From assembly GCA_045545095.1 (NCBI GenBank), contig JAZQAG010000036.1, positions 1 to 46,426 of the forward strand: 46,426 nt of DNA, read 5' to 3'. Position numbers and translations under genes: made by a program. Numbering within the stretch: the first letter of the stretch is position 1; every line of letters begins with the position of its first letter. The notes under the pieces were generated by a model, which had not been told where the DNA came from, did no database searches, and was given only the letters and a program-made list of their open reading frames with translations. This document shows positions 7,095 to 15,405 of the stretch, piece by piece. Source of the stretch: Phocaeicola_A sp045545095 (GTDB lineage: Bacteria; Bacteroidota; Bacteroidia; Bacteroidales; Bacteroidaceae).

Positions 7095-9338
7095 ATGATT
7101 CAAACCGTAGTGAAGCGCGACGGACGCATTGTCGGCTTCAATGAAGAGAAAATTGCCACCGCCATCCGTAAAGCCATGCTGCATACGGACAAGGGGGAAG
7201 ATATGCACCTCATCAGCCAGATAACCGACCACGTGGCTTTCCGTGGAGAGTCGCAGATGACCGTAGAGGCCATTCAGGACATGGTGGAGATGGAACTAAT
7301 GAAGAGTAGCCGCAAGGATGTGGCACAGAAATACATTGCCTACCGTAACCAACGACGCATAGCCCGCAAGGCGAAGACACGCGACGTGTTCCTGGAAATC
7401 ATCAACATCAAGAGCAACGATGTGACGCGCGAGAATGCCAACATGAATGCCGACACGCCGGCAGGCATGATGATGAAGTTTGCCAGCGAGACGACCAAAC
7501 CTTTCGTGGACGACTACCTGCTGAGCGACGAGGCCAAGGAGGCTGTGCGCAACAATTACCTGCACATCCACGACAAGGACTACTACCCCACGAAGAGTCT
7601 GACCTGCATCCAGCACCCGTTGGAACGTATCCTTTCCCACGGATTCAGTGCCGGACACGGTGAGTCGCGCCCGGCCAAACGTATCGAGACGGCCAGCATC
7701 ATGGCCTGTATCTCTATGGAGACAGCACAGAACGAGATGCATGGCGGACAGGCCATCCCTGCCTTTGACTTCTATCTGGCGCCTTACGTGCGCAGCAGCT
7801 TCATCGAAGAGGTCAAGAGCCTGGAGGAACTGACGGGACAAGATTACTCACACCTGTATAATAAGGAGTTGGAGGACTACCTGCACCAACCGTTGGACGG
7901 ACTGGAGGGCGAAGAGCGCATCCTGCAAGCTGCCATCAACAAGACGGTGACGCGTGTACACCAGGCAATGGAAGCTTTCATCCACAACATGAACACCATC
8001 CACTCACGCGGAGGAAACCAAGTGGTGTTCAGTTCCATCAACTACGGCACCGACACCAGTGCCGAGGGACGCTGCATCATCCGTGAGTTGCTGAAGAGCA
8101 CCGAGCGCGGTGTGGGCAATGGCGAGACAGCCATCTTCCCCATACAGATATGGAAAAAGAAACGTGGGGTAAGCTACCTCATTGAGGACCGCAACTACGA
8201 CCTCTACCGCCTGGCCTGCAAGGTGAGTGCCCGACGATTCTTCCCCAACTTCCTGAACCTGGATGCCACCTTCAACCAGAATCCAGCCTGGCAGGCAGGC
8301 GACCCCAAGCGTTACGAACACGAAGTGGCCACCATGGGATGCCGCACCCGTGTGTTCGAGAACCGTTTTGGCCCCAAGACCTCCATCGGACGCGGCAACC
8401 TCTCCTTCTCGACTATCAACATTGTCCGTCTGGCCATCGAGTGCATGGAGGTGGAGGACAAAGAGCTGCGCATCTCGCAATTCTTTGCCAAACTGGACAA
8501 CCTGCTGGAGGTGACAGCCCGCCAGTTGCATGAACGCATGGAGTTCCAGAAGACTGCCTTTGCCAAACAGTTCCCCCTGCTGATGTCATCCCTGTGGTTG
8601 GGAAGCGAAAATCTGAAACCGAACGACACCATCGCCTCTGTCATCAACCAAGGTACATTAGGTATCGGTTTCATCGGACTGGCCGAGTGTCTGGTGGCCT
8701 TGATAGGCAAGCACCATGGCGAAAGCGACGAAGCACAGCAGTTGGGACTCCGCATCGTCACCTACATGCGCGACCGTGCCAACGAGTTCTCTGACCGTTA
8801 CCAGCACAACTATAGTGTACTGGCCACCCCTGCCGAAGGGCTGTCGGGCAAGTTCACCCGTGGCGACCGCAAGCGGTTCGGACAGTTGTCCGGCATTACC
8901 GACCGCGACTACTATACCAACTCGAACCATGTACCCGTCTATTACAAGTGCAGCGCCCGTCACAAAGCCGAAGTGGAGGGACCGTACCACGACCTGACCC
9001 GAGGCGGACACATCTTCTATGTGGAGATGGATGGCGATGCCACCCACAACCCCGAAGCCATCATGCGTGTGGTGGATATGATGGATGCTTACAACATAGG
9101 CTACGGCCCGGTGAACCACAACCGCAACCGCTGTATGGATTGCGGTTACGAGAATGCTGATGCCAACATGGAGGAATGTCCCCGTTGCAAGAGCAAGCGC
9201 ATCGACCGCCTGCAGCGCATTACCGGCTATCTGGTAGGAACCACCGACCGATGGAATGCAGCCAAACTGGCCGAGTTGAACGACCGCATCATCCACGACC
9301 TTAACGGTACGCAGACATGCTTGCCATTCTCCGAATAG
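7095..9338 (+). CDS. nrdD: anaerobic ribonucleoside-triphosphate reductase (class III)
   Basis: 747 residues, near the usual length. It reduces ribonucleotides to deoxyribonucleotides without oxygen, using a glycyl radical made by NrdG. Residues 1-95 are an ATP-cone ('VVKRDGRIVGFNEEKIATAI'), the allosteric site. The barrel follows ('RGGNQVVFSSINYGTDTSAEG', 'GNGETAIFPIQIWKK', 'MGCRTRVF'). The C-terminus has the zinc site Cys680, Cys683, Cys695 and Cys698, then 'RITGYLVGT' with the radical Gly711. It is preceded by a B12 riboswitch, and its last 22 bases overlap nrdG. All expected catalytic features are visible, so it should be active. Confidence 0.97.
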   Translation: MIQTVVKRDGRIVGFNEEKIATAIRKAMLHTDKGEDMHLISQITDHVAFRGESQMTVEAIQDMVEMELMKSSRKDVAQKYIAYRNQRRIARKAKTRDVFLEIINIKSNDVTRENANMNADTPAGMMMKFASETTKPFVDDYLLSDEAKEAVRNNYLHIHDKDYYPTKSLTCIQHPLERILSHGFSAGHGESRPAKRIETASIMACISMETAQNEMHGGQAIPAFDFYLAPYVRSSFIEEVKSLEELTGQDYSHLYNKELEDYLHQPLDGLEGEERILQAAINKTVTRVHQAMEAFIHNMNTIHSRGGNQVVFSSINYGTDTSAEGRCIIRELLKSTERGVGNGETAIFPIQIWKKKRGVSYLIEDRNYDLYRLACKVSARRFFPNFLNLDATFNQNPAWQAGDPKRYEHEVATMGCRTRVFENRFGPKTSIGRGNLSFSTINIVRLAIECMEVEDKELRISQFFAKLDNLLEVTARQLHERMEFQKTAFAKQFPLLMSSLWLGSENLKPNDTIASVINQGTLGIGFIGLAECLVALIGKHHGESDEAQQLGLRIVTYMRDRANEFSDRYQHNYSVLATPAEGLSGKFTRGDRKRFGQLSGITDRDYYTNSNHVPVYYKCSARHKAEVEGPYHDLTRGGHIFYVEMDGDATHNPEAIMRVVDMMDAYNIGYGPVNHNRNRCMDCGYENADANMEECPRCKSKRIDRLQRITGYLVGTTDRWNAAKLAELNDRIIHDLNGTQTCLPFSE

Positions 9339-9802
9339 TGGAAGATACGATGGTGGACGGACCAGGTATGCGTACGGCCATCTATGCTGCCGGATGTACC
9401 CACCACTGTCCGGGTTGTCACAACCCGCAATCGTGGGACATACGGGCAGGAGAGAAGATGACGACCGAGGATATTCTCCGTCCCATCCTGGCCGACCCCT
9501 TTGCCGATGTTACCTTTACCGGAGGAGACCCCATGATGCAACCCGAGGGATTCACCGAACTGGCCCGCGCCATCCGGGAACGGAGCCGCAAGACCATCTG
9601 GTGTTACACGGGGTACACCTACGAAGCCTTGCTCACCATGCCGCCCCAACGGGAGCTGATGCAACACCTCGACGTACTGGTAGATGGTCCATTCGTCCAG
9701 AGCCTGCGCGATGAGCAACTACGTTTCCGTGGAAGCAGCAACCAACGGCTGATAGATGTGCAACGCTCGCTCGATGCTGGGGAAGTGATTCTTTGGGAAT
9801 AA
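9317..9802 (+). CDS. nrdG: anaerobic RNR-activating radical SAM protein
   Basis: 161 residues. This radical S-adenosylmethionine enzyme abstracts a hydrogen from Gly711 of NrdD to activate it. The 4Fe-4S ligands are Cys27, Cys31 and Cys34 in 'GCTHHCPGC' (CxxxCxxC), after the family signature 'RIVEDTMVDGPGMRT'. 'VTFTGGDPMMQPEG' is the SAM-binding GGE-like motif, here with GGD. It overlaps nrdD by 22 bases in another frame, so translation is probably coupled and both share the B12 riboswitch. Confidence 0.96.
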   Translation: MLAILRIVEDTMVDGPGMRTAIYAAGCTHHCPGCHNPQSWDIRAGEKMTTEDILRPILADPFADVTFTGGDPMMQPEGFTELARAIRERSRKTIWCYTGYTYEALLTMPPQRELMQHLDVLVDGPFVQSLRDEQLRFRGSSNQRLIDVQRSLDAGEVILWE

Positions 9803-9829
9803 AAAAATAACAATCTCTTCTATACTATA

Positions 9830-11287
9830 ATGATACGCGAACGAAAAGAGAGTCTGTGGAAATCTATTGATTGGGTGACAGTGGCCCTTTATCTGGCACT
9901 GGTCATCTGTGGATGGTTCAGCATTTGCGGAGCCAGCTACACGTATGGCGAAACGGACCTTTTCAGTTTTGACACCCGCTCGGGCAAACAGCTGGTATGG
10001 ATAGGCTGTTCATTAGGCTTGGGATTCATCCTGCTGATGCTGGAAGAGAAAGTCTATGAAGTCCTGGCCTACCTGCTATATGCAGGCATGATGGTACTTT
10101 TGCTGATAACCCCTCTATTGGCCAGAGACATCAAAGGCTCCCTTTCTTGGATAAGCCTTGGCCCCGTGAGCCTGCAACCGGCAGAGTTTGCCAAATTCGC
10201 CACGGCATTAGCCCTTTCCAAGATGATGAGCACCTATGGTTTCACACTCGAGAAAGAGAGGAATCTGCTTCGTACTACGGCTCTGATTCTGCTTCCCATG
10301 ATTCTCATCATCTTGCAGAAGGAGACAGGTTCTGCCTTGGTCTATGCCGCCTTCTTTTTAGTCCTTTATCGGGAAGGTATGCCTGGAGCAATACTTTTCT
10401 CTGGCGTAGCAGCCATCATCTATTTTGTCGTTGGCATCCGTTACGGAGCCGACACGCTATGGGAAACCCCTACACCACTGGGGCAAGCCGTCGTCCTTTT
10501 GCTCATCCTCGTATTCTCTATCGGCATGACCCGAAATTACAGCAAAGAGCGCTCTCCCATACGACTCATGATCATCTGTGCCGCAAGCATGACTCTGGCA
10601 GGTATTCTTTTTGTCCTTTTTGTCATCCCCTTCAACCTTAGTTACCTGCTGCTGGCCGAATGCCTGCTTCTGACAATCTATCAGCTCTATCTGGCTTTGC
10701 GTGACCGTAGCCGTACCTACGCACTGACAGCCCTCTTCACCATCGGTTCTGTGATATTCCTGTACTCTTGTGATTTTGTGTTCAAGAAGTTGGACGACCA
10801 TCAGCGTGTGCGTATCGAAGTATTGCTTGGCATGAAAGATGATCCCAAAGGGGCCGGATACAATGTGAACCAGTCCCAGATAGCCATCGGCTCGGGCGGA
10901 CTGACAGGAAAAGGATTCCTCAATGGAACACAGACCAAGTTGAAATATGTACCCGAACAAGATACGGACTTCATCTTCTGTACCGTAGGCGAAGAGATGG
11001 GATTTATCGGGTCATCAGCCATACTCATCCTCTTCATGGCATTCATCCTGAGGTTACTCTACCTGTCGGAACAGCAACAACATCCCTTCGGACGTATCTA
11101 TGGCTACTGCCTGGTCAGCATATTCCTGTTCCACCTGTTTATCAATGTAGGCATGGTATTGGGTCTGACACCCGTCATAGGCATACCCCTGCCCTTTTTC
11201 AGCTACGGAGGCTCCTCGCTATGGGGATTCACCATACTGCTTTTCACTTTCCTCCGGGTAAATGCCGAGTATAACAAGAAGAGATAA
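9830..11287 (+). CDS. rodA: rod-shape SEDS peptidoglycan glycosyltransferase RodA
   Basis: 485 residues with about ten membrane helices; somewhat longer than E. coli RodA. SEDS proteins polymerise lipid II into glycan strands, RodA for side-wall growth with a class B PBP partner. Diagnostic segments: 'WISLGPVSLQPAEFAKF', 'DDHQRVRIEVLLG', 'GYNVNQSQIAIGSGGLTGKG', 'KYVPEQDTDFIFCTVGEEMGF' (the conserved acidic loop with the presumed catalytic Asp), and 'GIPLPFFSYGGSSLWGF' near the end. It starts 27 bases after nrdG with no terminator visible, and only five bases separate it from the helicase. Unlike many bacteria, no mre or pbp2 gene is next to it on the visible side. Confidence 0.93.
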   Translation: MIRERKESLWKSIDWVTVALYLALVICGWFSICGASYTYGETDLFSFDTRSGKQLVWIGCSLGLGFILLMLEEKVYEVLAYLLYAGMMVLLLITPLLARDIKGSLSWISLGPVSLQPAEFAKFATALALSKMMSTYGFTLEKERNLLRTTALILLPMILIILQKETGSALVYAAFFLVLYREGMPGAILFSGVAAIIYFVVGIRYGADTLWETPTPLGQAVVLLLILVFSIGMTRNYSKERSPIRLMIICAASMTLAGILFVLFVIPFNLSYLLLAECLLLTIYQLYLALRDRSRTYALTALFTIGSVIFLYSCDFVFKKLDDHQRVRIEVLLGMKDDPKGAGYNVNQSQIAIGSGGLTGKGFLNGTQTKLKYVPEQDTDFIFCTVGEEMGFIGSSAILILFMAFILRLLYLSEQQQHPFGRIYGYCLVSIFLFHLFINVGMVLGLTPVIGIPLPFFSYGGSSLWGFTILLFTFLRVNAEYNKKR

Positions 11288-11292
11288 CCCCT

Positions 11293-13134
11293 ATGCAAAA
11301 GCTGTACGAACTTCTCCGGTTGGAATACGAACACGAAAAGGAGACTTTCCGGCAACAGACGGAGGTCATGGGAATAGCACGAAAAGTGAAACGTGGTATT
11401 GCCTGGTATCCGTTGGGGATAGGACGCAGCTATTATAACTCACTCAACCAACTGGTGGTGGAGGTACACCGTACAGAGGATACCGATATAGAGCACAACT
11501 TCGAGTTCGGACGTCCCATCTGTTTCTTCACACAGAATCTGGAAGGCAAGGTGAAGTTCCTGAACTTTACTAGTACCGTCAGCTATGTGGACGAGAACCG
11601 CATGGTGGCCGTAGTCCCTTCGGCCGGTGCATTATTGGAACTGCAAGCAGCTGAACGGGTAGGTGTGCAGCTCTATTTTGACGAATACACCTACCGCCTG
11701 ATGTTCGAAGCCCTCAATCAGGTCATCAAAGCCAAAGGTAACCGGTTGGCCGAACTGCGCGATATCTTCCATGGCCAGAAACCCATATCGACATACACCT
11801 TTGCCCCCACACGTTTCCCATGGTTGAATCCCAGTCAGGAGGAGGCTGTCAACAAAGTCCTATGGGCCAAGGATGTGGCTGTGGTACACGGTCCCCCAGG
11901 AACAGGGAAGACCACCACACTTGTCGAGGCCATCTACGAGACATTACACCGCGAGAATCAGGTGCTCGTCTGCGCACAAAGCAATATGGCCGTAGATTGG
12001 ATAAGCGAGAAACTGCTGGACCGGGGAGTGAATGTGCTCCGAATCGGGAATCCCACCCGTGTGAATGACAAGATGCTTTCTTTCACCTACGAACGGCGCT
12101 TCGAGGCCCACCCCGACTATCCCCAGTTATGGAGCATCCGCAAAGCCATACGTGAACTGCAGCAGCATGGCAAGAGGAACAGGGAGAATCTGCACCAGAA
12201 GATAAGCGCTTTACGGGACCGGGCCACCGAACTGGAGATACGCATAAACAGTGCCCTCATGGGCGAAGCACGTGTCATAGCATGCACCCTCACAGGCAGT
12301 GCCCACCGCCTGCTGATGGGCACACGATTCGGAACCCTGTTCATCGATGAAGCGGCACAGGCTCTTGAACCTGCCTGCTGGATAGCTATCCGAAAGGCCG
12401 ACCGTGTCATCTTAGCCGGTGACCACTGCCAACTGCCACCTACCGTCAAGTGTCAGAAGGCTGTACGGGGCGGACTGGCACATACCCTGATGCAGACCAT
12501 TGTCAAACAGAAGCCTGCTGCCGTCAGCCTGCTGAAGATGCAATACCGGATGAATGAATCCATCATGCATTTCTCCTCGGACTGGTTCTATGGAGGAGAA
12601 CTGCAAGCTGCACCAGAAGTAAGATACAGAGGCATATTGGACTATGACACACCCATGGTATGGGTCAATACCGAAGGACTGGATGCAGAGGAGGAATTCG
12701 TCGGAGAGAGCTTCGGACGTATCAACAAGACCGAAGCCACACTTACGATAGAACAACTGCAGGCATACATCACTCGTATCGGGAAGGAACGCATTCTTGA
12801 CGAGCGTATAGACTTTGGTATCATATCCCCCTACAAGGCACAGGTCCAATACTTGAGGCAACTGATACGCCGGAATCCGTTCTTCAAGCCTTTCCACCAT
12901 CTGTTGTCTGTCAATACCGTGGACGGTTTCCAGGGACAAGAGCGGGATGTCATCATCATCTCCCTTGTCCGTGCCAATGAGGAAGGCCAGATAGGTTTCC
13001 TCAGCGACCTCCGTCGTATGAACGTGGCCATCACCAGAGCACGTATGAAGCTCATCATTCTGGGAGATGCCAGCACACTGACACGTCATCCTTTTTACAA
13101 TAAGCTGTTCCATCACATTTCAGAACAGGAATAA
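11293..13134 (+). CDS. SF1B DNA/RNA helicase, IGHMBP2/Upf1-like AAA protein
   Basis: 613 residues. An N-terminal beta-barrel-like region (about 1-150) precedes the helicase core. Motif I is 'VVHGPPGTGKTTTLVEAIYE' (about residues 197-216); motif Ia 'CAQSNMAVDWISEKL'; motif II 'FIDEAAQALEP'; motif III 'LAGDHCQLPPT'; motif V 'VNTVDGFQGQERDVIIISLVR'; and motif VI 'RMNVAITRAR'. This set matches the Smubp-2/Upf1 type, which unwinds 5'-to-3' in the family members studied. The cellular role in Bacteroidetes is not clear. It is translated just behind rodA, so it is probably cotranscribed with it. Confidence 0.92.
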   Translation: MQKLYELLRLEYEHEKETFRQQTEVMGIARKVKRGIAWYPLGIGRSYYNSLNQLVVEVHRTEDTDIEHNFEFGRPICFFTQNLEGKVKFLNFTSTVSYVDENRMVAVVPSAGALLELQAAERVGVQLYFDEYTYRLMFEALNQVIKAKGNRLAELRDIFHGQKPISTYTFAPTRFPWLNPSQEEAVNKVLWAKDVAVVHGPPGTGKTTTLVEAIYETLHRENQVLVCAQSNMAVDWISEKLLDRGVNVLRIGNPTRVNDKMLSFTYERRFEAHPDYPQLWSIRKAIRELQQHGKRNRENLHQKISALRDRATELEIRINSALMGEARVIACTLTGSAHRLLMGTRFGTLFIDEAAQALEPACWIAIRKADRVILAGDHCQLPPTVKCQKAVRGGLAHTLMQTIVKQKPAAVSLLKMQYRMNESIMHFSSDWFYGGELQAAPEVRYRGILDYDTPMVWVNTEGLDAEEEFVGESFGRINKTEATLTIEQLQAYITRIGKERILDERIDFGIISPYKAQVQYLRQLIRRNPFFKPFHHLLSVNTVDGFQGQERDVIIISLVRANEEGQIGFLSDLRRMNVAITRARMKLIILGDASTLTRHPFYNKLFHHISEQE

Positions 13135-13303
13135 GAAGAACACCAAATTTCACCCGTTACACTTACATACTGCAAGAGGAAACATGCTCTTTAACATAGT
13201 TTCTAAGCAGGTTTACTATTAAAAAGTCAAAGAAAAGTGGTAAAAACAGCCGTTTTATGCTATAGAACATATAAAAAGATTCTACAAGAACACTTTTTAT
13301 GTG

Positions 13304-13399
13304 TACTTTTGCAGCGTTATCCTAAAACAATCTTTTTACCTTAAAAGAAACTAATACCTATAATTATGAAGAGGAGCCTTTGTGAAAAGGCTCCTCTTT
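13304..13399 (+). ncRNA. candidate short transcript: promoter, leader and terminator hairpin
   Basis: TACTTTTG followed by CAG (13304-13313) is a strong -7 match, though no good -33 TTTG is seen. About 50 bases further on is an ATG at 13366. A 13-bp stem (AAGAGGAGCCTTT 13369-13381 with AAAGGCTCCTCTT 13386-13398, GTGA loop) follows, then TTTATTT. No plus-strand gene follows the promoter, so a transcript of about 80-85 bases is predicted. The hairpin may also serve the convergent gldH operon. The rest of the 281-base gap shows nothing else. Confidence 0.4.
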
Positions 13400-13415
13400 A
13401 TTTCATCATATACTA

Positions 13416-13892
13416 TCATCTGCCAAGACGGATACCTATATCTGTGATACCATCCACATGACCACCTTCCATACAATGACTCAACCTGACCACAGCAGAA
13501 CGGCTGCCATCAGCCACTACCCGTAACGATGGAATCTCCACCTCGTATAGTCCGGTAAGCCCTTTCCCATAAGGATACCCGTCAGCATCATGCAACCTGC
13601 ACTGCAGCGTATCTGTCTCCATCTTCAAGGAGTCTGCCACATTATGCTGTACCAGCAGCCAAAGGTCATAATAGGGATACGCCTCGGAATGCCGTACATC
13701 CACATAAAGACGGTATGCACTACCTGCCTCCAGTTGCGGCAAGTGGAAAGAGACTGTATCCTCCCGACTCCATCCATCCCCTACGGGAGAATAGCGATGA
13801 TAACAGGTGCCCCCCCAATGGCAAGAAGCCGCTGTAGCAAGCATGACACTTGCCACAGCGGCTTTCTTTATATCTTTTATCAGGGAGATCAT
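13416..13892 (-). CDS. gldH: gliding motility-type lipoprotein GldH
   Basis: 158 residues from the ATG at 13892; a GTG one codon earlier is also possible. The signal peptide has a lipobox ending 'TAASC'. The mature part carries the GldH pattern: 'CYHRYSPVGDGWSREDTVSFHLP', 'YRLYVDVRHSEAYPYYDLWLLV', and a final 'VRLSHCMEGGHVDGITDIGIRL' strand. GldH is needed for gliding in flavobacteria, but the gene is widespread in non-gliding Bacteroidetes, where its role is unknown. Its start codon overlaps the ricT stop (TGATG), so the two are probably coupled in translation. It closes the holB-ricT-gldH run. Confidence 0.87.
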   Translation of the reverse strand: MISLIKDIKKAAVASVMLATAASCHWGGTCYHRYSPVGDGWSREDTVSFHLPQLEAGSAYRLYVDVRHSEAYPYYDLWLLVQHNVADSLKMETDTLQCRLHDADGYPYGKGLTGLYEVEIPSLRVVADGSRSAVVRLSHCMEGGHVDGITDIGIRLGR

Positions 13893-15238
13893 CACTGGTT
13901 TCCGCCCTCCTTATTAACCGGCTGATGCGAAGCATCCCCATGCTGCCGGTTCTGATTATTGCCTTGCTGGCGATTGGGATTATTGGAATGATGATGGTTC
14001 TTCTTTCGATTCTTACCCCCCTGCTTGGGAGCATTTTCCCCGTTTTCACCGTTCCCCTGCGTACGTTCAGACTGCTGTCCACCCTGCGGCTTGTCGCTCT
14101 TGGGTTGTTCTCCCTGCTTTGCTCCATGCGCCTGAGATGCTCCGTTCTTTCCCGATCCGCCTTTCTTCTTTTTCTTCTTGGCACGGTCAAAACGAGCAAT
14201 ATTGTCCTGCTCCAGCAAATCTACAGGACGCTTTTCATCCTCTGTACCCTCTTCGGAAAGAGACTCTGGCTTCTCTCCGCGACGATTCATATTGATTACT
14301 TCAAATGCACGACGGGCAGAGAGTTCCACCAAGTTGGCCGCAATATGCTTGTCTGTTGAATAGGTGATCATTCCTTTCAGGATATCACTCTTGAAGAAGA
14401 AATATTCTCCATCCTTGGTCTCCAAAACAATCTCCTTGGAGGGCAAACGCTTGAGGGCCTCCACATAAGTATCCACCTCATAGTTGAGACAACACTTCAA
14501 CTTGGCACACTGTCCGGCCAGTTTCTGAGGATTCAGGGATATATCTTGGAAACGTGCTGCACTCGTGGCTACAGAGACAAAGCTGGTCATCCATGTGGCA
14601 CAACACAGTTCACGTCCACACGGTCCGATACCTCCGATACGGCCGGCCTCCTGGCGTGCTCCAATTTGACGCATCTCGATGCGCACCTTGAAAGCATCAG
14701 CCAGCACTTTAATCAGCTGACGGAAGTCCACACGTTCATCCGCGATATAATAGAATATGGCCTTGTTTCCGTCGCCCTGGAACTCCACATCGCCAATCTT
14801 CATGTTAAGGTTCAGTTCATTGGCTATCTGGCGGGAGCGTATCATAGTCTCATGTTCCCGTTTCTTGGCCTCTTCGTACTTCTCCATATCCACAGCCTTT
14901 GCCTTACGGTATATGCGTTTGATTTCAGCATCGGGACGCATATTCACCTTGCGCATCTGCAAAGGCACCAGACGGCCGGTCAATGTGACCACACCGATAT
15001 CATGACCGGGGGTAGCCTCTACAGCCACCACATCACCTTTCTCCAATGGTATATTATTACTGTTCCGGTAATATCCTTTACGGGTATTCTTGAACTGCAC
15101 CTCCACCATATCGCTCTCCTCATCATTTCCGGGGATATCAGCCAAGTAGTCGTAGGTGTTCAGCTGACGGTCCTGCCTGCCACATCCACGGCAACAAAGC
15201 CCGTCACTACCCCATTTCAGTTTTATTTCATCTGACAT
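13892..15238 (-). CDS. ricT: PSP1-domain protein, RicT/YaaT type
   Basis: 448 residues. The N-terminus has a Cys cluster ('GLCCRGCGRQD'). The PSP1 domain spans about 35-290, with 'EVQFKNTRKGYYRN', 'GDVVAVEATPGHDIGVVTLTG', 'FYYIADERVDFRQLIKVL', 'IGGIGPCGRELCCATW', and 'GQCAKLKCCLNYE'. In Bacillus, RicT with RicA and RicF holds Fe-S clusters and affects mRNA processing; the Cys pairs seen here fit that. RicA and RicF homologues are not visible nearby. From about residue 350 the sequence is low-complexity (K, G, N, Q, H-rich), an extension absent from Bacillus RicT. It follows holB after a 167-base gap and overlaps gldH by one base. Confidence 0.88.
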   Translation of the reverse strand: MSDEIKLKWGSDGLCCRGCGRQDRQLNTYDYLADIPGNDEESDMVEVQFKNTRKGYYRNSNNIPLEKGDVVAVEATPGHDIGVVTLTGRLVPLQMRKVNMRPDAEIKRIYRKAKAVDMEKYEEAKKREHETMIRSRQIANELNLNMKIGDVEFQGDGNKAIFYYIADERVDFRQLIKVLADAFKVRIEMRQIGARQEAGRIGGIGPCGRELCCATWMTSFVSVATSAARFQDISLNPQKLAGQCAKLKCCLNYEVDTYVEALKRLPSKEIVLETKDGEYFFFKSDILKGMITYSTDKHIAANLVELSARRAFEVINMNRRGEKPESLSEEGTEDEKRPVDLLEQDNIARFDRAKKKKKKGGSGKNGASQAHGAKQGEQPKSDKPQGGQQSERTQGNGENGENAPKQGGKNRKKNHHHSNNPNRQQGNNQNRQHGDASHQPVNKEGGNQ

Positions 15239-15261
15239 AGCTTATATAGTTTATCTGTACT

Positions 15262-15373
15262 TAAAGGAGTTATCTCTTCGTTAGGAGTTATCGGCTCTAC
15301 GAGCCTAGGAGTTAAAGCTAAATGCTTTGCAACACTGTCGGCCAGCAGGCCTTGCCTGCGATAACTCCCTTTA
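15262..15373. repeat. 112-bp cloverleaf-like intergenic element
   Basis: Ends: TAAAGGAGTTATC (15262-15274) pairs with GATAACTCCCTTTA (15360-15373), differing by one extra base. Inside are three perfect hairpins: GGCTC/GAGCC (15293-15305), AAAGC/GCTTT (15314-15328), and GCAGGC/GCCTGC (15345-15359, touching the outer arm). It lies in the 167-base gap between two minus-strand genes. It may be an RNA structure in the ricT leader or a small palindromic mobile repeat. Confidence 0.6.
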
Positions 15374-15405
15374 CCTCCATCTATCTCCCTTTATCTCCAT
15401 TTATA

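Noticed and set aside
15262..15373. Possible tRNA gene
   Set aside because: Four-arm fold but no tRNA-type anticodon arm, T-arm sequence or acceptor end; outer stem is twice the normal length.
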